Of a stretch of DNA of 64,000 nt, positions 45,129 to 56,209 are shown piece after piece (the first letter of the stretch is position 1; each line of letters opens with the position of its first letter). Below the pieces are notes generated by a model. That model worked only from the letters and a program-made list of their open reading frames with translations, was not told the DNA's origin and did no database searches. Position numbers and translations under genes: made by a program. The stretch is from Narthecium ossifragum. Its lineage: Eukaryota > Streptophyta > Magnoliopsida > Dioscoreales > Nartheciaceae. The DNA lies in assembly GCA_963920575.1 (NCBI GenBank), contig OY986972.1, positions 17,836,502-17,900,501 of the forward strand. The letters run 5' to 3'.

Positions 45129-45506
45129 CTTTTGGGGGGCAAATTGTTTATAAAATTTCTACAAAGTAAATGTAAACTACTTTTTCGTGTAAGAAATGAC
45201 AAATTGAGTAGTATTAATTCGCAAATTCGTAGAACCGTACTAGATTTGGAGCTATAGTCACAGATTTTATAAACAGGAAATTGAACCAATTAGATTGAGT
45301 TCAAGCTTATTGGATTCAATTGGATCAAGTTGGATGAAGTATGAAGTTTTAGAGTTTAAATCTAGTGGATCATCAGAATACTTCCCGGCTCCATCTAGGA
45401 AAAATCCGCTTTCAATGAAGGTAATGTTTGATTTTTAACTTTGATAATACTCAGAGACAATACCACTCGCTTCTTTGGACCAGGGTTGTGCTTCTTTGGA
45501 CCAGGG

Positions 45507-46022
45507 ATGTGCAATGGGTCAGGTAACGAGCGGGTCATTGACTACTAAAAACAGATTGGGTCCAACCCGACCCTTACAATGAAAAGCAGGTCGGGTATTG
45601 AGTATTCAATATTTGGTTAACAAGTAACCCGTTCTTCCCGTTTAAAATTTAAATAATTTAAATAATTTAAATATCATAATAATAGTTAATAAAGTTACCG
45701 TGAGGCACTAAGGCGTAAGCATTAACTATTAGATCTATTGATCCTGGTCAGTTCCATCCTAGTCCTATTAGAAAAAATGTATTTTTCTTGTGGTTGGTAT
45801 TTGGTAAATAATTTAAATATCATGCGTGTTTCTAATTTTTCTTGTGATTGGTATTTGGTAAATTCATATGCTAATAACATGTAAATGGTTTACCAGTACT
45901 CGTTTACCTGTTGACCCGTTATGATAAAAAAACAAGTTAATAGGCGCATCTAAAGAGTGTGCAAAATTAACAGATCATGTCCAACCCGCACCTGTTTACC
46001 TATGACCCGACCCGTTGCACTG
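45507..46022. mobile_element. MITE-like element with GGGTC-rich termini
   Basis: TGCAATGGGTCAGGT near 45510 is nearly the complement of ACCCGACCCGTTGCA near 46005-46019, giving imperfect 15-bp terminal repeats around an AT-rich centre of about 500 bp. Subterminal GGGTC/GACCC motifs recur on both sides. It probably is a non-autonomous hAT-type MITE. The target duplication is not clear. Confidence 0.5.
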
Positions 46023-46738
46023 GACATAGAAAATCTTTTAGTTTAATATCATAAAATCTCCTCCAAACATAGAGCTTTTCGGTCCACTTAAGATACTTAA
46101 TCTGAAAAAAAAAAACTACCAGATTAAGATACAAAATGACTAAGATGTGCTTGGATACGAAAACAAAAGTCTGAAAATAATATAGATATACCTAATATTG
46201 CTAGAAGTAGTTTAGTAACGTCTTCTATAAATTTACATCTCCCATGGGGTTGTTTGAAATGACAAATGTTTTCAGGAGGTTCAGTGATGTTGTCATAAAT
46301 TTAGAGGGTCTTGTGACATTTAGTATGATCGGACAAATAACGAGGGTCGCGTCTATAATTTCCAAAGGTTACCATGTGACTATTGACTAATTTACAAGGA
46401 GGTAAGGTTGCATCATGCTTATTTAAGCCATAATTATAGTGATCCATGAACATCCAAGCTATCAGCAATCTTTTTAGATTTCAAAGATAGATAGTTTAAG
46501 CTAGCTTCGCCATCAAGCCCTCCTTCCCCTATAAGTTTTACTACTTTAAAGCTCCAGATTCACTGCATTCACAAATTTCAACACAGAGCTGCTCCTAAAT
46601 TACTCTTCCATGATTCATGGCCCATGAACTAAGGACAGAACACAGGTCCCAATACTTTCGTATTAATCTTAGGATCATTTTTAAAACCATCGAAAACATA
46701 GGATCATTTTAAAAACCCCAAGGGGTTAATTTTAGGGG

Positions 46739-46936
46739 GAATTATAAATACACCACACTTTAAAGTACACCACACCTTTTTGGTAAACCACCAAATCTAT
46801 CCCACCGAACATATAAAAATATTTTTAGTTCGGTCGTTGCCTGCCGAACATGTTAACATATAATTCAATGATTCCCCACCAAATGAAAATAATGTGTGAT
46901 GTACTTAACAAAAAGTGTGATGAGTTTAGAATTGTC
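46739..46936. mobile_element. Small MITE-like inverted-repeat element
   Basis: The left end GAATTATAAATACACCACAC and the complement of the right end (GACAATTCTAAACTCATCACAC) align imperfectly over about 40 bp; length about 200 bp. No coding. 46023-46738 to its left holds nothing I can name. Confidence 0.4.
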
Positions 46937-46949
46937 CTAGTTATGATAC

Positions 46950-47075
46950 AAATAAATAGACGAAATTAGTAAACTACCATAAGCAATAATTGGTATATCT
47001 ATGCATTTTTCAAATTTTTCTCTTAGCATTCAAGGGCATCTTAGCCATTTCACAACCTATTCTTTTTATGCTTTT
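46950..47075. repeat. Dispersed repeat, copy 1 (second copy near 57340-57480)
   Basis: Shares AGTAAACTACCATAAGCAATAA-type and GGTATATCTAT blocks with 57360-57450 in the same orientation, followed in both by CAAGGGCATCTTAG/CAAGGACATTTGAG. An anonymous repeat, possibly the edge of an uncharacterised element. Confidence 0.5.
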
Positions 47076-47271
47076 TATGATTAAGTCTCTTAAGTGCATA
47101 CAAGGAGTTAAATGATACACTCATATTATCCTAGAGTTTTGTGATGTTGTCAGAAATTTAGGAGATTTTGTGATATTTAGTATGTTTTCAGGGGATTTTA
47201 TGATAAAAATCTTTTTTTCCATATATATGATACTAGAGCTGATATGTTTGCAAGGATAGGGCGTAATGACT

Positions 47272-48199
47272 CTTTTTTTTTTTTTTGACAAAGTGAGCCC
47301 GCAGCTAAGAAAATAAATTACAGCAAACTAGTCTTGGCCTTAACAAGGCCCCCTCGTAGCCTCACCACTTACTCTTCCAAATTTAGCCAGACGATCCGCC
47401 TCCCTATTGTCTCTCCTGGGGATGAAATGTATGTGGACCTCTTCTAGCTCAGCTGCAAACTAGCAGAACTGTTGAAGCCTATCCTTTAGATGCACGGGCC
47501 ACACGCGTCGATCGTTCACACACTCCACCATGTCCCTTGCGTCCATCTTGATCATCATCCTGCGCATACCCTGTTGCTTGGCCAGCCTCACAGCACCTTC
47601 CATTGCTTGTAACTCTGCATCTATCACATCCTCCGCCCTCCCATAGTCCGACCATTCCCATACCTGCCTTCCATCTTCATTCCAGCAAATAGCCCCAAAG
47701 CCAGCGGACCCATCACCGCTATGGAAGGATGCGTCTGATCGGATATGTACCATCCCTTGGGTCGTCTTCTCAGATCTCTCCCAGCCATCCCTCCTTCTCC
47801 GTAGGCCCCACTCCTTAGAGAACAAGATAACCGAGCGTACGACCTCTATCGGAGGGGCTCCTTCACGGGCGAAGACTACTCTGTTCCGATTCTTCCATAG
47901 GCCCCATAACCCATACCCGATCTTTGCCCGGCAGTCATTTTTCGACGTTGGGGCCGATGAGATGATGTCCTTCCACGTCGCCCATCCCTCTGCTCTTCTA
48001 AAGTTTCTATCTTTCCAAAAGACTCTCTCCCAGACTTCCTTCGAATGAGCACAATCCACAAGTAGATGTTGTAGGCACTCTGCTTCCGCCATGCACCTTG
48101 GGCACCGATCATCTTCCATTGCACCCACCCTGTGTAAGGCCGCCTTCGTGGGAACCTTGCCATGCATGAGTTTCCATAAGAACGCTCGATCTCTAGGAC
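47272..48199 (-). pseudogene. 5'-truncated L1-type LINE, zf-RVT and RNase H end
   Basis: Minus-strand ORF from 48167 to a stop at 47460 begins HGKVPTKAALHRVG...CPRCMAEAECLQHLLVDC, the zinc-binding RT-associated region (zf-RVT). It continues with IRSDASFHSGDGSAGFGAICW and ...MKMDARDMVECVND, an RVT_3-type RNase H. After the TAG, FAAELEEVHIHFIPRRDNREADRLAKFG completes the RNase H. A poly-T run at 47272-47285 is the poly-A tail on this strand. Reverse transcriptase and endonuclease are absent, as usual for 5' truncation. No target duplication was identified. Confidence 0.85.
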
Positions 48200-48493
48200 A
48201 TTAATATCGTTATGCATCTTTTGCATAACATTTGTAATTGTAGCTAGCGTAGACCTGTACTGCTCAACGTGCTGCAATGAAATGATTACGAAATAAAATA
48301 ATATTTACATAAAAGGGAAAAGAGAAAACTCCAAACATTGCAACTAAACCCTATTTCATAGTGTTGACATCAATTTTAGCTAAGGCTAAGTCAATAACAT
48401 TTGCGGAATTTCCCTGATTAAATCCGCATGCATCAAATCCAAACTGGCTCATACACAGTCGAGTCCATCCAAACCCCCTACATATTCCCGGTT

Positions 48494-49345
48494 GAGGTTT
48501 TTACATATCTATCCTTCAAAAGTTTCTAAATATCATAATTACCCCTATATTTTTTCAGCTTACTAAAATACCCTTGAAATTTTGAAAAATCCGTAAACCT
48601 ACCCCTCCGTCTACCTCCGTCTATCCATCTAACTTAACCATGGTTTAATCACTAATCGGGGCATGTAAATTACTTAATTACCCCATTTCGCTTACCTGTG
48701 TTTTCATCAATTTTGACCTGTGTATTTTGACTGCTGTCGCTGACGTAGGAGATTCCTTGATTTGCTGACGTAGGCAATTTTGACCGATTTGTTACGTAGG
48801 CAATTTTGACCGGCTATTACTGTTTTCCTTGGTTTGTTGACGTAGGAAGAGAGAGAGACAGAGTTAGGACTCTTTAAATCCATAAGCTCATGGCTACCTA
48901 CATGGTGTAAATGGTGCTCGCGTTATGGAGAAAGAAGGGAGGCAGGTGATGCTCCAAAACAGCTAGGAGATTCTTTGTCTCGCTTCTGTTATCCACTGGC
49001 TGCCCTCCAATCCTCGTAGCTGCATCCACAAGCTGTCCTCAGAGCCTTTGTGGCAGGAGAGGGGAGGAGGTGGGGAGGAGGAGGAGGTCGGAGAGGGAGG
49101 GGAAGACGAGGGACCAGACGAGGAGGAAGACAGTGACGTAGGAGATGAAGAAGAGGGCGAGGAGGTCTTTTTACATTGCGCCGTTAAACGGCGTTAGGAA
49201 TATTCCATGAAGATTCACCGGTAAGTGACCCGAGGGGTAGGTTTATGGATTGTTCAAAATTTGAAGGGTATTTTAGTAAGCCGAAAAAATATTGGGGTAA
49301 TTATGATATTTAGAAACTTTTGAAGGATAGATATGTAAAAACCCC
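48494..49345. mobile_element. Foldback/MULE-like element with long terminal inverted repeats
   Basis: About 108 bp at 48494-48601 is the near-perfect inverted match of 49238-49345. Ends are G(A/G)GGTTTTTACATATCTAT. TCCCGGTT at 48486-48493 and 49346-49353 is an exact 8-bp flanking duplication. The interior has a repeated TGACGTAGG motif and a GGAGGAGG tract and no recognisable gene. Long inverted repeats suggest a MULE, but an 8-bp duplication is more usual for hAT. Confidence 0.75.
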
Positions 49346-49679
49346 TCCCGGTTTTGACGGCATCCTATACAAACCGGTGGAACAAGGGTATTTTGGGAAT
49401 TTAGACCAAAAGACATGTCTAAATCTCCCATTACACTCCAAAATAGCCCTTACATAGCTTTGACGGCATCCTAAATAAGCTGTGTAAATATAGGGGCATA
49501 TTGGTAATTTTCCACAACATCAGGGGCATTATAGAAAATTCCCTGAAATAAATAAAGGAAATATCCGAAAATTCAAAATAAACCCAAACATATACCCAAA
49601 CTCAAATTTGCCTAAGTCCCGGCTAGGGCGATGCGCGCGCCATGCTCGGACACATGACTTGCATACATCAAGTCTAAAA

Positions 49680-49870
49680 TTTGCGCGTCACATGATGCGC
49701 GCGCAGGTGTCCATGACACGTGCAACATAGACGCATCGTCATGCATCGCGTCCAAATTAAAATATGCCCAAATCTCGACAAAAATATACATGCGCTACAT
49801 AATGTGCGCACGTGTCCATGACACACACACAAGTCGCGTTGCCATGCGTCGCGCCTAAACAACCAGACCG
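49680..49870. repeat. 105-bp imperfect tandem duplication rich in GCGC
   Basis: Two units with GTGTCCATGACAC at 105-bp spacing (49708 and 49813), rich in GCGCGC and CATGC. No coding sense. The flanks 49354-49679 and 49871-50300 hold AT-rich runs and repeated ATTCAAA words only. Confidence 0.55.
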
Positions 49871-50480
49871 AAAGGGTATTTTGGTCATTTAACTCCAAGG
49901 GGCATTTTAGTCATTTCACATCTTCAGGGTTGTGAAAATCTAAAATAGAGGTATTTTCTCTACCCTGGGGGCATTTCGGTCCAAAATACATATGATCGAG
50001 AAAAATGGTATTTTGGTAATTTACAACCAGCTTGCCCGGGGATATTCAGTAAATTCTCCAAATATCATATAAAATTCAAAATTCAAACAAGACATTCAAA
50101 ATTTGAACAAATGTCCGACAGCCGGATAATTATTCAAATTCAAGATTAACACTTGAAAATTGAATAAATATTCAAAATTCAAACAAGTTCACACATGAAC
50201 TTGAAATTTAAATGGGACATTCAAATTTAAACAAAGTCATTCAAATCTTCAAATGGACATTTGAAATTTAAATGTCAAATCCCAACTCCCTAATCTAAAT
50301 GGTTAGGAAATCCTAACCTTCCCGTATCTCAACAAATCCCCACATCCCAACCTCTCAACCTACCAACACCCTAACAGAGAATCAAATCTCAACACTAGGA
50401 TCTCATGATATCATCAGCTTCCCAACAACCTGGCTGAGAACCAAATCCTAACACCCGGATCTTAACAAACAACCCCTGCC

Positions 50481-50489
50481 TATAAATAC
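50481..50489 (+). promoter_or_regulatory. Candidate TATA box
   Basis: CTATAAATA followed about 30 bp downstream by a change from AT-rich to GC-rich, purine-rich sequence, like a promoter and leader. The transcript it might drive is not identified. It could be the promoter of an unrecognised LTR. Confidence 0.35.
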
Positions 50490-50821
50490 AAGCGTAGTGG
50501 AACAGATCCGGGGCTGGCATAAAAAAAACATATTGAAAGGAGGAGAGGCTGGCGAAATAGCAAAGGAGAAGAAGCAGAGCAAAGAAAAAGAGAAGCAGAG
50601 AAGGCTTGGACGCCCGGGAGGGAGGAACCCATCGCCGTCGCCGGCCATGGGCCAGTCCGAGGTCTTCGTCGTCGGCGTCCAGCCCAAGGAGCTCGCCGTC
50701 GCCCAACCCGAGGAGGAACCCATCCATCGCCACCCTTCAAGGAGCTCCATCGCTGTCCGCTGATCCAGCCCAAAGGGGAACCCATCGTCGTCGTCATCTT
50801 CCTCTGTTCCAGCCAGCGGAG

Positions 50822-51010
50822 CTCAAAGAAACAAGGAGACCAACGCCATCTTCTCTGTTCCAGTCAACAGAACTCAAAGAAACAAGGAGACCGACGCCAT
50901 CTTCTCTGTTCCAGTCAACAGAACTCAAAGAAACAAGGAGACCGACGCCATCTTCCTTGATCTAGCCGGCGGAACTCAAAGAAACAAGGAGACCATCGTC
51001 GTCTTCCTCT
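50822..51010 (+). repeat. 51-bp tandem repeat, about four units, in-frame
   Basis: CTCAAAGAAACAAGGAGACC starts at 50822, 50873, 50924 and 50975, exactly 51 bp apart. The plus-strand open frame 50606-50965 therefore carries a 17-residue repeat (ELKETRRPTPSSLFQST). I do not recognise the protein. The rest of 51010-51790 shows no recognisable gene. Confidence 0.85.
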
Positions 51011-51789
51011 GTTCCAGCCTGCGGAACCCAAATAAACGAGGAGACCGTCGTCTTCCTCGCCGTTACCGGTCTTGAACCAGCCCAAAGAACCCATCGCTGT
51101 CGTCCAGCCGGCGGAACCTAAAGAGATTTGCCACCCAACCCGCGGCGGCGAGGTCCAAACCCAGGCGCTCTCAAGCTTCTAGCCGACGTCATCAAGCTTC
51201 CAGCCGACGTCCCCGAGCCCCAGCCGCTGCGTCCCTTGTTCCAGTCGCTGCAATCCTCTGTTCCAGCCAGCGGAAGAATCCAAAGAACTCGTCGGAAGAA
51301 CCCAAAGAACTCAGCTGGCGGCCATCTTTGGTCCGTGTTCAACGAAAACTTGCTGCTGATTAGTTGCTAGAAGACAAAGCAAGTTGTAAAAGTCTGTTGC
51401 AGAAGAAAAGAATTGCTTGATGCTGGGTGTTCAAATATTGTGCCGGTTGCTGCCAAAGAAAGCTTTGAAAGCTTAAAGATTAAGAGCTGCCATCAGAACT
51501 TTGAAGCCGCATAACTTTCAACAAATCCGACGACAAAACTCTAACAAAATCCCGTCAACTTCAATGACTTCAAAGATCCCGGCGATGAAGGTGGTGGTCT
51601 CAAATATTTTTTTAATGTAAAAAGCTTATCGGATCTAGAATCGGAGGTGTTCCCTACGGGGTGTAAATGATGAGTTTGCCTATTTGGCGATCCACGGGTG
51701 TGGTGCCTGCAATTTCCTTGAACAAAATTAAAAATGATATGCTCGGAAATAAAATAGAGATCTCGTCCCCGCGAGATCGACGTTTTATT

Positions 51790-52095
51790 CACGAACACAT
51801 AGTTATTCTCTTTTTGCAAAGAGAATACTGACATTCATTGATGTATATAAATGAGAAAGAGAAAAGAAAATACCGGGAGGCATTTCTTGAACACAAATTG
51901 ATATTCCATAGGTATTCTCTTTTGCGAAAGAGAATCTTGCCAAATATATACATGAAAATATTTCAAAAAGAGAAAAGAGAAAAAATGCAAACAACAAGCA
52001 TATCACTATATCCTATTTCATAGTTATTCTCTTTTTCCAAAGAGAATATTGACATACATTCATGTATATGAATGAAAAAGTTTTCAAGAGAATAC
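51790..52095. repeat. Hairpin satellite array, left part
   Basis: One and a half monomers of the satellite described at 53152-56200, including TTATTCTCTTTTTCCAAAGAGAATA and GCAAACAACAAGCATA blocks. Split from the main array by a solo LTR at 52096. Confidence 0.8.
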
Positions 52096-52334
52096 TGTAA
52101 GGAATCATGTCTAGATTCCATATTTATTGGCAATTTTGTTGATTTAATCTTGAAATTAATTAGATTTGTATTATGGTTCATAGAAGACTAATTGAAGGTA
52201 AATTGGATCAAGTGGGATCAAATTGGCTCAAGTCAGATCAAGCTAATGACAAAGTTTAATCACCGCCGTTGGATTGGAGAGAAGCGGAATCGGATAGCTT
52301 GGATAAATAACCTAGTTGTTACCTGTGCATATAT

Positions 52335-52361
52335 GGGGGGGGGGGGGGGGGGGGGGGGGGG
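52335..52361 (+). repeat. Poly-G run of 27
   Basis: Twenty-seven consecutive G within the solo LTR, preceded by ATATAT. Length may be affected by sequencing or assembly. Confidence 0.9.
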
Positions 52362-52419
52362 TTGGGACTGCATATGGAAGAGGCTCTCTGGGCTGCCATG
52401 GAAAAATAGAGAGGAAGAA

Positions 52420-52800
52420 CCGTGCGGAAGAATAGAGAAAAAAGAGACAGGAGGGAGAGCCGCTGTGGAGGAGAGAGAGAGAAGTGAGTGTACGGGAGAG
52501 AATAAAGAGGAGAGAGAGAGAGAGAGGGCTGTGAAAGGCTGTGCGGGTGAGAGAGAAGAGAGTGTACGAGAGAGAGAGAATAAACAGAAGAGAGAGAGAG
52601 AGAGAGAGAGAGGGGGCTGTGAGAGGCTGTGCGGGAGAGAGAGAAGAAAGTGTACGGGAGAGAGAATAAAGAGAAGAGAGAGATGTTGCGTTGACTGGTT
52701 GTGTGTGAGAAAAGAGAGATGAGAGAGAAAGTGCCGGCTGAGGGAGGAAAGAGAGGAGAGAGAGAGAGAGGGGTGGCTGTGAGATGAGAGTGGGAGCGAA
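52420..52800. repeat. GA-rich microsatellite and imperfect repeat of about 90 bp
   Basis: Multiple (GA)n tracts, longest around 52589-52612, embedded in an imperfect repeat containing GGCTGTGCGGG and GTGTACG. The long open frames on both strands here are artefacts of the dinucleotide repeat. Confidence 0.8.
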
Positions 52801-53151
52801 TGCAGATGAAAGGTATTCGTCAGACCAAATGAACCGATGAGTATAACCAGGTGGAGGCGGTCAATCAAGAAAAGCGGAGTTGCGGACCGTGATTCGGGGA
52901 GTCGAGCAAGTGCGAGGACGACGACGTGTATCTGATAAGTCAGTATAGTGAGTTCGTCTTGACTTGTGTAAACGGTACTCTTGCATTTAGTGGATTGGTT
53001 TCGCCTGGTCCTGCGTTGGACCCGTGGTTTTTTTCCCGTGACGGTTTTTCCACGTTAAAAATCGTGTGTCTTCCTTCTTGTGCATGTTTGATTTATTTTA
53101 TATCTCTGCTTCCGTGTATTTCAGGTAATCTGTGGGGTCTATTTAATTTCA

Positions 53152-56100
53152 AATACTCACTTAGGTATCCTCCTTTCCAAAAGAGAATCCTGACAACCTA
53201 CTCAGGAAAATTATTCATAAAGAGAAAAGAGAAAAATGCAAACAAGCATAGCACTACATACTATTTCATACTTATTCTCTTTTTCCAAAAGAGAATACTG
53301 ACATACATTGATGTATATGAATAGAAAACAGAGTTGCGAGAAGACCTAATCATCATTTATAGGTATTCTCTTTTTCGAAAGAGAATACTGCCAAATGTAT
53401 GCAAGAAAATATGAAATAAAGAGAAAAGAGAAAAAATGCAAACAACAAGCATAGCACTACATCCTATTTCATACTCATTCTCTTTTGAAACTTATTCTCT
53501 TTTTTCAAATGAAAATACTGACATACATTGATGTATATGAATGTAAAATAGAGTTGCGAGAATACCAAATCATCTTTTATAGGTATTCTCTTTTTCGAAA
53601 GAGAATACTGCCAATTGTATGCATGAAAATATGTCGTAAAGAGAAAAGAGAAAAAATGCAAACAATAAGCATAGCACTACATCCTATTTCATACTTATTC
53701 TCTTTTTCCAAAAGATAACACTCACATACATTGATATATATGAATGGAAAACGGAGTTGTGAGAATACCAAATCATCTTTTATAGGTTTTCTCTTTTTCG
53801 AAAGAGAATACTGCCAAATGTATGCATGAAAATATTTCATAAAGAGAAAAGGAGAAAAATGCAAACAACAAGCATAGCACTACATCCTATTTCATAGTTA
53901 TTCTCTTTTGAAACTTATTCTCTTTTTTCAAATAAGAATACTGACTTACATTGATGTATATGAATGGAAAATAGAGTTGCGAGAATACCAAATCATCTTT
54001 TATAGGTATTCTCTTTTTCGAAAGAGAATACTGCCAAATGTATGCATGAACATATGTTATAAAGAGAAAAGAGAAAAAAATTCAAACAACAAGCATAGCA
54101 CTACATCCTATTTCATACTTATTCTCTTTTTTCAAAAGAGAACATTCGCATACATTGATGTATATGAATGGAAAACAGAATTGCGAGAATACCAAATCAT
54201 CTTTTATAGGTTTTCTCTTTTTTGAAAGAGAATACTGCCAAATATATACATGAAAATATTTCATAAAGAGAAAAGGAGAAAAATGCAAACAACAAGCATA
54301 GCACTACATCCTATTTCATACTTATTCTCTTTGTCCAAAGAGAATACTGACATACATTGGTGTATATGAATTGAAAACAGAGTTGTGAGAATACCAAATC
54401 ATCTTTTATAGGTTTTCACTTTTTCGAAAGAGAATATTGTCAAATGTATGCATGAAAATATTTCATAAAGAGAAAAGAGAAAAAATGCAAACAACAAGCA
54501 TAGCACTATATCCTATTTCATACTTATTCTCTTTTTCCAAAAGAGAACATTCGCATACATTGATGTATATGAATGGAAAACAGAATTGCGAGAATACCAA
54601 ATCATCTTTTATAGGTTTTCTCTTTTTCGAAAGAGAATACTGCCAAATATATACATGAAAATATTTCATAAAGAGAAAAGGAGAAAAATGCAAACAACAA
54701 GCATAGCACTACATCCTATTTCATAGTTATTCTCTTTTTCCAAAGAGAATACTGACATATATTGATATATATGAATGGAAAACAAAGTTACGAGATTACC
54801 AAATCATCTTTTATAGGTTTTCTCTTTTTCGAAAGAGAATATTGCCAAATGTATGCATGAAAATATTTCATAAAGAGAAAAGGTGGAAAATGCAAACAAC
54901 AAGCATAGCACTACATCCTATTTCATAGTTATTCTCTTTTTTCAAAGAGAATACTGACATACATTGATGTATATGAATGAAAAACTCTTGAGGAGAATAC
55001 TCACTTAGGTATCCTCTTTTGCAAAAGAGAATCCTGACAACCTACTATGTAAAATTTTCATAAAGTGAAAATAGAAAAATGCAAGCAACAAGCATAGCAC
55101 TACATCCTATTTCATACTTATTCTCTTTTTCCAAAAGAGAATACTGTCATAAATTGATGTATATGAATGGAAAACAAAGTTGCGAGAATGCCTAATCATC
55201 TTTTATAGGTATTCTCTTTTTCGAAAGAGAATATTGCCAAATGTATGCATGAAAATATGTCATAAAGAGAAAAGAGAAAAAATGCAAACAACAAGCATAG
55301 CACTACATCCTATTCCATACTTATTCTCTTTTGGAACTTATTCTCTTTTTCCAAAAGAGAATACTGACATACATTGATGTATATGAATGGAAAACAGAGT
55401 TGCGAGAATACCAAATCATCTTTTATAGGTATTCTCTTTTTCGAAAGAGAATACTGCCAAATGTAAGCATGAAAATATGTCATAAAGGGCAAAGAGAAAA
55501 AATGCAAACAACAAGGATAGCACTACATCCTATTTCATACTTATTATCTTTTTTCAAAAGAGAACACTAACATACATTGATGTATATGATTGGAAAACAG
55601 AGTTGCGAGAATACCAAATCATCTTTTATATGTTTTCTCTTTTTCGAAAGAGAAAACTGCCAAATGTATGCATGAAAATATTTCATAAAGAGAAAAGGGG
55701 AAAAATGCAAACAACAAGCATAGCACTACATCCTTTATCATAGTTATTCTTTTTTTCCAAACAGAATACTGACATACATTGATGTTTATGAATGGAAAAC
55801 AAAGTTGCGAGATTACCAAATCATCTTTTATAGGTTTTCTCTTTTTCGAAAGAGTATATTGCCAAATGTATGCATGAAAATATTTCATAAAGAGAAAAGG
55901 GAAAAATGCAAACAACAAGCATAGCACTACATCCTATTTCATAGTTATTCTCTTTTTCCAAATAGAATACTGACATACATTGATGTATATGAATGAAAAA
56001 GTCTTGAGGAGAATACTCACTTAGATATCCTCTTTTCCAAAAGAGAATCCTGACAACATACTCAAGAAAATTATTCATAAAGAGAAAATAAAAAAATGCA

Positions 56101-56200
56101 AACAACAAGAATAGCACTAGATATTATTTCATACTTATTCTCCTTTTTCAAAAGAGAATACTGCCAAATCTATGCGTGAAAAATATTTCATAAAGAGAAA
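53152..56200. repeat. Dimeric hairpin-bearing satellite, about 203-bp unit
   Basis: GCAAACAACAAGCATAGCAC recurs at 202-203-bp steps (53658, 53861, 54284, 54487, 54690, 54892...), with 220-221-bp steps where an extra 18 bp containing TTATTCTCTTTTG is present. Each unit has two related halves. One carries ATTCTCTTT-TTCG-AAAGAGAAT (9-bp arms), the other ATTCTCTTTT-TCC-AAAAGAGAAT (10-bp arms). About 14 units. Variant units with GAGGAGAATACTCACTTAG lie at the 53152 junction, about 54990 and about 56005. Short ORFs along it are repeats of the same decoy peptide. Confidence 0.9.
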
Positions 56201-56209
56201 TGAGTTAAG

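Larger units (their letters stand above)
52096..53151 (+). mobile_element. Solo copia-type LTR inside the satellite
   Basis: It starts TGTAAGGAATCATGTCTAGA and ends GTGTATTTCAGG...AATTTCA, 1056 bp, flanked by AATAC at 52091-52095 and 53152-53156. Removing it restores the satellite phrase GAGAATACTCACTTAGG seen intact near 54995 and 56012. Both ends resemble Ty1/copia LTRs. It contains a run of 27 G and a GA-rich block. Confidence 0.85.

Noticed and set aside
52260..52868. 202-codon minus-strand and 176-codon plus-strand open frames
   Set aside because: Translations are Ser/Leu or Arg/Glu runs of a GA microsatellite.
53464..55927. Series of 65-105-codon open frames with similar peptides
   Set aside because: They are the satellite read in successive units; frames break between units and there is no domain.
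53152..56200. CRISPR-like array
   Set aside because: Whole units of about 203 bp repeat with no unique spacers, in a plant genome. It is a satellite.
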